IMG/VR virus record: IMGVR_UViG_3300023175_002299
Coordinates: 1-64,000 of that record
DNA length: 64,000 bases
Source: a virus
Direction: 5' to 3' (one strand)
Under the pieces are notes generated by a model that saw only the letters and a list, made by a program, of their open reading frames with translations, had not been told where the DNA came from and did not search any database. Positions 59,297 through 64,000 of this stretch are shown one piece after another (positions within the stretch are counted from its first letter, which is position 1; every line of letters begins with the position of its first letter). A program made the translations under genes and the position numbers.

Positions 59297-60135
59297 AATA
59301 CTTGGATGACGTAATAAAGATAAATGGTATTCATTTTTATGGATGTTCTTTTACTGCTGGAGAAGAACTAGCAAATGAAGAATTTTTGCCCCTAATTGGA
59401 AAATGCGAAGACTCAGACCAACGTGAGTTATTGAGACAAAAACACGAAAAGATAGAAAAACAACTTGCGTATCCACAACACCTTTGTAATAAATTGGGAA
59501 TAACTAATGTTTACAATAGAGGTCAAAGGGGCAACTCTATTGATAATATGCGATCACAATTTTTCAATGATGTAATTCATGAAAAAATTTCTGATACACA
59601 TCTCTGTATGTTTGGAACTACTGGGTTTTTTCGAGAAGTTGGTTTTCATTCACTAGAACATTGGGCAGAAATTGGCAGGAGTAACATAGACGAAAGATAT
59701 AGGGGATGTGCTTTCAATAGAGTCGTTCCCACCCATCACGATAGAGGGGGTGATCATGAGTTTGCTTTAAAATATTTCAGAGAAAGACACTCATGGATTC
59801 ATTTTTATGAGTATATGAATAATCTCAGAGACATTTTGTATATTGCTAACAGGAATAATATACCTGTTATTTTTGTTGAGTGTCTTGAAAGAATTAATGT
59901 ACAATATTTTGAAAAAGTTTATTTGAAGAAACATGAACAACTTAAACACCTTGATTATGAATACAAAGATAATCTTCTTTTTATCGAAAAAGAGATAAAT
60001 AGACATATGATAACGGATAAGGGTTTCTCTGAATATAATGATAAACATGGAGACAAGCGAATGCCCAGAGGACATCCGTGTTTACAGGCTCACATAGAGT
60101 GGGGAGAGCATTTAGCTGATTGTTTAAAAGTATAA
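59284..60135 (+). CDS. SGNH-hydrolase-like protein (copy 7)
   Basis: 283 aa from a GTG with GGAG upstream. Block I is IHFYGCSFTAGEELANEEF, block II-like RGQRGNSIDNMRSQFF, and the C-terminus has PRGHPCLQAHIEW in place of block V. It overlaps the carbamoyltransferase by 13 nt, ends the coupled gene run, and probably acts on the same pathway. Confidence 0.6.
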   Translation: MYPVKYLDDVIKINGIHFYGCSFTAGEELANEEFLPLIGKCEDSDQRELLRQKHEKIEKQLAYPQHLCNKLGITNVYNRGQRGNSIDNMRSQFFNDVIHEKISDTHLCMFGTTGFFREVGFHSLEHWAEIGRSNIDERYRGCAFNRVVPTHHDRGGDHEFALKYFRERHSWIHFYEYMNNLRDILYIANRNNIPVIFVECLERINVQYFEKVYLKKHEQLKHLDYEYKDNLLFIEKEINRHMITDKGFSEYNDKHGDKRMPRGHPCLQAHIEWGEHLADCLKV

Positions 60136-60140
60136 GAAAA

Positions 60141-60449
60141 ATGAAAGACAATGTAATAAAGTTTCCTAATAAAAGATCATCCGAACCAACTGGATATAGA
60201 ATCAATTTATATACAGAGGACGACATTTCAATTGTTTTGATATGCTTAAATATATCAGATGATATGGATGACAATAAGAAATGGGTTCGCAAAGACTTGC
60301 GAACTATGGAACCAGAATTTGCCATAGATAGAATGAGGATGTGTTTGGACAGTCCAATTTTTTCCGATCCATTCAAACGGAATATACTTAGAATTATTAA
60401 TTCAACTGAAATACTCCCACTATCTGCTTTGCACTCGGAATTTTCATAA
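60141..60449 (+). CDS. Small hypothetical protein, end of operon
   Basis: 102 aa. N-terminus KDNVIKFPNKRSS, central acidic region (LYTEDDISIV, SDDMDDNKKW), and a C-terminal helix. The ATG at 60141 is preferred over an upstream TTG at 60120. Unrecognised. It is followed by a 214-bp gap containing a possible late box and hairpins. Confidence 0.6.
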   Translation: MKDNVIKFPNKRSSEPTGYRINLYTEDDISIVLICLNISDDMDDNKKWVRKDLRTMEPEFAIDRMRMCLDSPIFSDPFKRNILRIINSTEILPLSALHSEFS

Positions 60450-60452
60450 ATA
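60445..60452 (+). promoter_or_regulatory. Possible late promoter (one mismatch)
   Basis: CATAAATA overlaps the end of the previous gene. It matches the T4-late TATAAATA box at seven of eight positions and precedes the structured phoH leader. Weak evidence by itself. Confidence 0.35.
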
Positions 60453-60510
60453 CATTTAATGATAAGACACTTAACCGAAAACAAAGTATCTTACCTCTCA
60501 CACCTTTACA

Positions 60511-60559
60511 GGGCATGGAGTTGTTCTTTTGCCCTCTTTATTCACGGATTATTTCCGTG
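60511..60559 (+). promoter_or_regulatory. Two hairpins in the phoH leader
   Basis: GGGCA/TGCCC (60511-60515 with 60530-60534) is followed by TCTTTATT, and then CACGGA/TCCGTG (60543-60548 with 60554-60559). The first could be a weak terminator or attenuator ending the 23-kb operon. The gap also has an AGGAGG-like site near 60597 without a following open frame. Confidence 0.45.
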
Positions 60560-60663
60560 TCTTCTCCAAGACTACGCTTCAAAAAAACTCACCTCACAGG
60601 AGGATCAAACCCCATAGTATTGTTATAGCCTAAAATTAATTAATCAAGAGTCAGGAAACAACT

Positions 60664-61422
60664 ATGCCAAAACGAAAATCTAATCTTCATCTGATTGAGG
60701 ACAGCCAAAATCAAAGGAACGGTTCGCCTAGTACTGGACTGAAGATGCGAATAGAAGATTTAGTTACTATTGATGCAATGACAGAAACACAGGGTCAATT
60801 CTTCTCTCAGTATCAATCTGGTTCAAAAGCAATGATATTACACGGTGCTGCTGGTACAGGAAAAACCTTTATTGCACTATACAAGGCACTAGAAGAAGTT
60901 TTAAATAAAGGGGGGTTTTACAAGAAAGTTATATTAGTACGATCAGCAGTTCCTTCCAGAGAAATCGGACACTTGCCTGGAGACGAAAAAGAAAAATCCG
61001 AAGTTTATATGAGTCCGTACATTTCCATGTGCGAAGAACTCTTTCCCACCAAACAACAGGCCTTTCAAAGGTTAGTCGAACAAAAATATCTTGATTTCAT
61101 GATCACATCTTTTGTCCGTGGACTAACACTAGACAACACCATTGTTATCGTTGACGAATGTCAAAACATGAATGATATGGAACTCAATTCCATCATGACC
61201 AGAGTCGGAGTCAATAGTAAGATTATCTTCTGTGGTGATTTCAGACAGACTGATCTTTATAAAAACAGAAACGACATGTCTGGTTTGCAGAAGTTTATGG
61301 TGATTGCCGAAAATATGCCTTCTTTCAGAATGTTTGAATTCGACACTGACGATATTGTTCGCAGCGATCTCGTCAAAGAATATCTAATTGCGAGAATGAA
61401 ATACGAAGATTCAGCCGCTTGA
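60664..61422 (+). CDS. phoH: PhoH-like ATPase
   Basis: 252 aa. Walker A GAAGTGKT at 61-68, Walker B IVIVDECQNM at about 158-167, and the PhoH-specific VRSAVPSREIGHLPGDEKEKS and FCGDFRQTDLY segments. PhoH is a common marker of marine myophages and relates to phosphate starvation in hosts; its phage function is unresolved. TCAGGAAACA provides the ribosome-binding site. Confidence 0.95.
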   Translation: MPKRKSNLHLIEDSQNQRNGSPSTGLKMRIEDLVTIDAMTETQGQFFSQYQSGSKAMILHGAAGTGKTFIALYKALEEVLNKGGFYKKVILVRSAVPSREIGHLPGDEKEKSEVYMSPYISMCEELFPTKQQAFQRLVEQKYLDFMITSFVRGLTLDNTIVIVDECQNMNDMELNSIMTRVGVNSKIIFCGDFRQTDLYKNRNDMSGLQKFMVIAENMPSFRMFEFDTDDIVRSDLVKEYLIARMKYEDSAA

Positions 61423-61447
61423 CATTTGGTTATAAGTATAGTATGAT
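61419..61447 (+). promoter_or_regulatory. Sigma70-type promoter
   Basis: TTGACA at 61419-61424 overlaps the end of phoH, and TATGAT at 61442-61447 follows with a 17-bp spacer. It serves the PD-(D/E)XK nuclease gene starting at 61475. Confidence 0.7.
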
Positions 61448-61474
61448 AGGTGAATATTTGTAGGTATCTAATTT

Positions 61475-62149
61475 ATGTTTAATCATGTTGAAAGAAGTTA
61501 TAGTCTTCCCTCGTTAATTAGGGAAAACTATGAAGGCAAAAGAATGTACAAAACCGATAGTGGTGTCAGATTCCCGTCTGTCACCACTGTCCTCGGCCAC
61601 AAAAGTAAACCAGGCATCAAGGCTTGGCGCAAACGTGTCGGTGAAGAAAAGGCAAACAGAATTAGCAAACAAGCTTCTGTTCGTGGTACGAAAATTCACG
61701 CTGTTTGCGAAGATTATGTGAATAACAAAGAGTTGAGTTTTGACAAACTCTCTTTTGTTGAAATTGATATGTTTAATAAGATGAAACCTATCATTGATAG
61801 AATCGACAACATCCATTGTGTCGAAGAGTTTCTATACAGTGAACATCTCCGTCTCGCCGGACAGTGTGACTGCATTGCAGAATTTGACGGCAGACTCTCC
61901 ATCATAGACTTCAAAACCTCATCCAAACCAAAGAAAGAACAGTATATTCAAAACTACTTTGCACAGTGTTCTGCCTATGCAATTATGTTTGAGGAACGTA
62001 CTGGCATTCCTATTGACAAAAGCGTAGTAATTATTGGTGTTCAAGACGATGAACCACAGATATTTGTCAAAAAACGAGACGATTATGTGGATTATTTACT
62101 AGAATGTCGTGATTTATATGAGGCTGAGGTATTGACATCTGCTGCCTAG
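61475..62149 (+). CDS. PD-(D/E)XK (RecB/Cas4-like) nuclease
   Basis: 224 aa. RGTKIHAVCEDYV provides the N-terminal histidine/acid motif, LAGQCDCIAEFDGRLSIIDFKTS holds the D...DxK catalytic pair, and YIQNYFAQCSAYA is the family glutamine/tyrosine helix. This corresponds to the exonuclease found near phoH in marine T4-like phages. Likely role in recombination or end processing. No iron-sulfur cysteine set is seen, so not a typical Cas4. Confidence 0.8.
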   Translation: MFNHVERSYSLPSLIRENYEGKRMYKTDSGVRFPSVTTVLGHKSKPGIKAWRKRVGEEKANRISKQASVRGTKIHAVCEDYVNNKELSFDKLSFVEIDMFNKMKPIIDRIDNIHCVEEFLYSEHLRLAGQCDCIAEFDGRLSIIDFKTSSKPKKEQYIQNYFAQCSAYAIMFEERTGIPIDKSVVIIGVQDDEPQIFVKKRDDYVDYLLECRDLYEAEVLTSAA

Positions 62150-62158
62150 TCATGTTAT

Positions 62159-62166
62159 TATAAATA
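62159..62166 (+). promoter_or_regulatory. T4-type late promoter of tmRNA
   Basis: An exact TATAAATA box beginning 10 bp after the nuclease stop. The expected start, about 6 nt downstream, matches the predicted 5' end of the tmRNA acceptor piece. Confidence 0.7.
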
Positions 62167-62169
62167 TTG

Positions 62170-62449
62170 AATCGGTCGTTGAAGTGGACTGAAAGATTGT
62201 AGGACGGGGGTGCGATTCCCCCCACCTCCACCATAAGCACATTAGGCACGGACGTACAGTGTCGAAATTAAGACTTCCTAGTGTGCTTTTGATGGGGGTG
62301 AACAGGTTCGACTGCGATTGTCTAGGAAAGGTGAGACTGATTGACTGGCAAAGTGCCAACCTAAAGTAAACGCAAACGATGACGTTTATGCTCTAGCCGC
62401 TTAAGGCTAGTGGGGTATGGGTTCCACCTTATAATCCAACGGGCCCATT
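62170..62449 (+). ncRNA. ssrA: Permuted (two-piece) tmRNA
   Basis: Trans-translation RNA that rescues stalled ribosomes. The acceptor part comes first: T-arm GGGGG/TGCGATT/CCCCC (62206-62222), acceptor strand CACCTCC (62223-62229), then A and encoded CCA. The mature 5' end GGGGGTG is at 62294-62300 and pairs with that strand, including the G3-U70 wobble used by alanyl-tRNA synthetase. The intervening segment is closed by a 12-bp helix (62235-62246 with 62277-62288). The tag frame at 62372-62404 encodes ANDDVYALAA and stop, with helix CTAGCC/GGCTAG around the stop. The 3' boundary is approximate. Confidence 0.92.
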
Positions 62450-62469
62450 TTTAAAAGAAGGAGAAATCA

Positions 62470-63051
62470 ATGGTATCGCCAAAGGTTTTATCTTGGACAT
62501 TTGCATTAGTTTTAATTCTTACCCCAACAGTCGCAGTACTATCTGTTAAACCAACCCCCACGAAACCACCATTAGAACCAATAACTGTTGTTGTCACACC
62601 AGCCGTGATAAAAGAAAAACTACCCGATCCAGAAGAAGTTTTCTGTCTTGCACAAAACATTTATTTTGAAGCAAGAGGCGAAGATATCGCTGGACAAATG
62701 GCTGTTGCTCATGTTACAATTAACAGAGTAAAAAATGACAAATACCCCAATACCATATGTGAAGTGGTGTATCAAGCTAAATTGAGCAAGTGGTGGTTGT
62801 CCCAAGGTAAAAAGGTTCCAATGAAACACCAATGTCAATTTAGTTGGTATTGTGATGGCAAATCAGATAAGATAACTGATTGGAAAACTTTTGATAATAT
62901 TGTTGAAGTCTCTAGACAAATTATAAAAGGATACCACGAAGACAATACAAATGGAGCAATATACTATCACGCAGATTATGTAAAACCAAAATGGTCTGAT
63001 AGTTTGCAAGTGAGTGCGGTATTTGATTCGCACATATTTTATAGGTATTAA
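62470..63051 (+). CDS. SleB-like cell-wall hydrolase
   Basis: 193 aa. A hydrophobic N-terminal segment (about residues 8-25) acts as signal anchor, followed by a Pro/Thr-rich linker. The hydrolase domain begins VFCLAQNIYFEARGEDIAGQ, with the catalytic glutamate in this segment, then AVAHVTINRVKNDKYPNTIC and CQFSWYCDG. The family cleaves peptidoglycan. It may serve in lysis. AAGGAG lies upstream, directly after the tmRNA. Confidence 0.85.
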   Translation: MVSPKVLSWTFALVLILTPTVAVLSVKPTPTKPPLEPITVVVTPAVIKEKLPDPEEVFCLAQNIYFEARGEDIAGQMAVAHVTINRVKNDKYPNTICEVVYQAKLSKWWLSQGKKVPMKHQCQFSWYCDGKSDKITDWKTFDNIVEVSRQIIKGYHEDNTNGAIYYHADYVKPKWSDSLQVSAVFDSHIFYRY

Positions 63052-63912
63052 ATGGCAAAACACAATTTTATTGTTACTGGTGGATGCGGTTTCATTGGTT
63101 CCCACTTGGTAGAGGCGTTACTCTTACATGATCAAAATGTTTTGGTAGTGGATGACATGAGTGTTGGTTCTTATAAGATACCACACAAAAAAGTTCAGTA
63201 CCTACATCAAGATGTTGCAGACGTTTTTCCTGCTGGAAATTATGATGCAATTTTTCATCTTGCTGCAACTCCCAGAGTTCGCATGTCACACAAGAATCCC
63301 TACATTACTATTAAAAATAATGTAAACTCCACTCTTACTGTATGTGAGTGGGCCAGAAAATTAAAAGTTCCAATTTTCTTTGCAGCATCATCAAGCACAA
63401 AATTTTCTAACAAAGATTCTAATCCGTATACCTTTAGTAAATATACATGTGAAGAGATATTAAATTTGTATGAATCTCTTTACAAAGTTAAGTATCATAT
63501 GTTATACTTCTATAATGTTTATGGGCCAAGAGAAGCAGACTACGGAGAATATAGTACTGTAGTCAGGGCATTTAAAAGATGTGTAGAAAATGATGAACCA
63601 CTACGAGTTTTCGGTAGTGGTAAAAAAGAAAGAGATTTTACCCATGTTTATGATGTGGTTGATGGCATGTTAAAACTATTGCAAACCAGAAGAAAAACAA
63701 AACATGTTAATTTGGGTAGGGGCAAACCAGTGAGTATTTTGGAAGTAGCAAAAGCTTTTGATCACCCCATTGTCCATGAATTTGATAGACCAGGCGAGGC
63801 AGAAAAGACTATCTGTGATAGTCCTTTTATCGAATGTGAATATGATGTCCTAAAATATATTAAGGACTGGAAAGAAGATTTTTTGATGCAAAAGGAAAAA
63901 AGTAATGATTGA
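63052..63912 (+). CDS. NAD-dependent sugar epimerase/dehydratase (SDR)
   Basis: 286 aa. Extended SDR family: NFIVTGGCGFIGSHLVEALL with the NAD loop, VLVVDDMSVG, AIFHLAA, the SSS of AASSSTKF, and the catalytic YxxxK in NPYTFSKYTCEE. The NVYGPRE and DFTHVYDVVDGM segments match UDP-glucose 4-epimerase-like enzymes. It likely provides a sugar nucleotide for the glycan pathway upstream. It overlaps the next gene. Confidence 0.88.
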   Translation: MAKHNFIVTGGCGFIGSHLVEALLLHDQNVLVVDDMSVGSYKIPHKKVQYLHQDVADVFPAGNYDAIFHLAATPRVRMSHKNPYITIKNNVNSTLTVCEWARKLKVPIFFAASSSTKFSNKDSNPYTFSKYTCEEILNLYESLYKVKYHMLYFYNVYGPREADYGEYSTVVRAFKRCVENDEPLRVFGSGKKERDFTHVYDVVDGMLKLLQTRRKTKHVNLGRGKPVSILEVAKAFDHPIVHEFDRPGEAEKTICDSPFIECEYDVLKYIKDWKEDFLMQKEKSND

Positions 63913-64000
63913 AGAAGTTAAAAAAACCGATGAGTTTCTAATAAGCAATCAACAGTTTTCTAGTGCTGTTGAGTTTTCTCAACATATTGAAAGAAAGGCT
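63905..64000 (+). CDS. Partial hypothetical protein at window end
   Basis: An ATG overlapping the epimerase stop opens a frame continuing past the window (first 32 residues, starting MIEEVKKTDEFLISNQQF). Too short to identify. A late-transcription accessory factor would fit this place in T4-like genomes, but nothing in the sequence proves it. Confidence 0.5.
   Translation, partial: MIEEVKKTDEFLISNQQFSSAVEFSQHIERKA

Noticed and set aside
60597-60640. AGGAGG site as start of an undetected gene
   Set aside because: No start codon at proper spacing followed by an open frame; stops occur at once.

Overview
The window looks like part of the genome of a large T4-like marine myophage. T4-type core genes are present: a gp61-like primase, an rnh-type 5' nuclease, endonuclease VII, class Ia ribonucleotide reductase, ThyX, PhoH and dCMP deaminase. 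Exact TATAAATA late-promoter boxes sit in non-coding DNA beside sigma70-type promoters, and genes are packed with ATGA/TGATG overlaps. No photosynthesis genes are seen. A circularly permuted tmRNA gene and the AT-rich composition fit a phage of a heterotrophic alphaproteobacterium (pelagimyophage-like). The host is an inference. Capsid and tail genes lie outside the window.

Layout. (1) 0-10 kb: primase followed by a nucleotide-metabolism run (thyX, nrdA, a QueC-like PP-loop protein, glutaredoxin, nrdB, dCMP deaminase), then a 2OG-Fe(II) oxygenase and two methyltransferases. (2) 10-25 kb: mostly early or middle accessory genes, including RNase H/5' nuclease, a PsiE-like membrane protein, HAD phosphatase, SNase-like nuclease, a TonB-dependent receptor-like outer-membrane protein, a glycosyltransferase-like protein, endonuclease VII and many small proteins. 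(3) 25-32.5 kb: small promoter-proximal genes, tRNA-Thr(UGU) with an adjacent structured element, two tandem SGNH-like genes, membrane and exported small proteins, and a GIY-YIG protein. (4) 32.5-37.5 kb: the only minus-strand block. It has four late genes behind a TATAAATA box, encoding an N/T-repeat exported protein, a nidogen-like/Cys-repeat exported protein, a membrane coiled-coil protein and a 355-aa protein. Its downstream end carries three tandem pseudoknot-like elements behind a plus-strand late promoter. (5) 37.6-60.4 kb: 25 plus-strand genes with practically no intergenic DNA. They encode seven radical SAM proteins of one unusual architecture, three glycosyltransferase-like proteins, two nucleotide-sugar dehydrogenases, a carbamoyltransferase, methyl-, acetyl- and sulfotransferase-like enzymes, 2OG oxygenases, a fatty-acid desaturase and two SGNH-like proteins. 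(6) 60.4-64 kb: phoH, a PD-(D/E)XK nuclease, the permuted tmRNA behind a late promoter, a SleB-like cell-wall hydrolase and a sugar epimerase.

How it fits together. The first third supplies deoxynucleotides and replication/recombination functions. The 23-kb operon reads as a biosynthetic pathway that makes and decorates a glycan or other small scaffold; no substrate can be read from the sequence. Two protein families recur across the window: a glycosyltransferase-like family (five copies) and an SGNH-like family (seven copies). The strongest candidates for something new are the seven-member radical SAM operon, the triple pseudoknot RNA candidate at 32.5 kb, the late-promoter-driven permuted tmRNA, and the phage-borne TonB-receptor-like protein.
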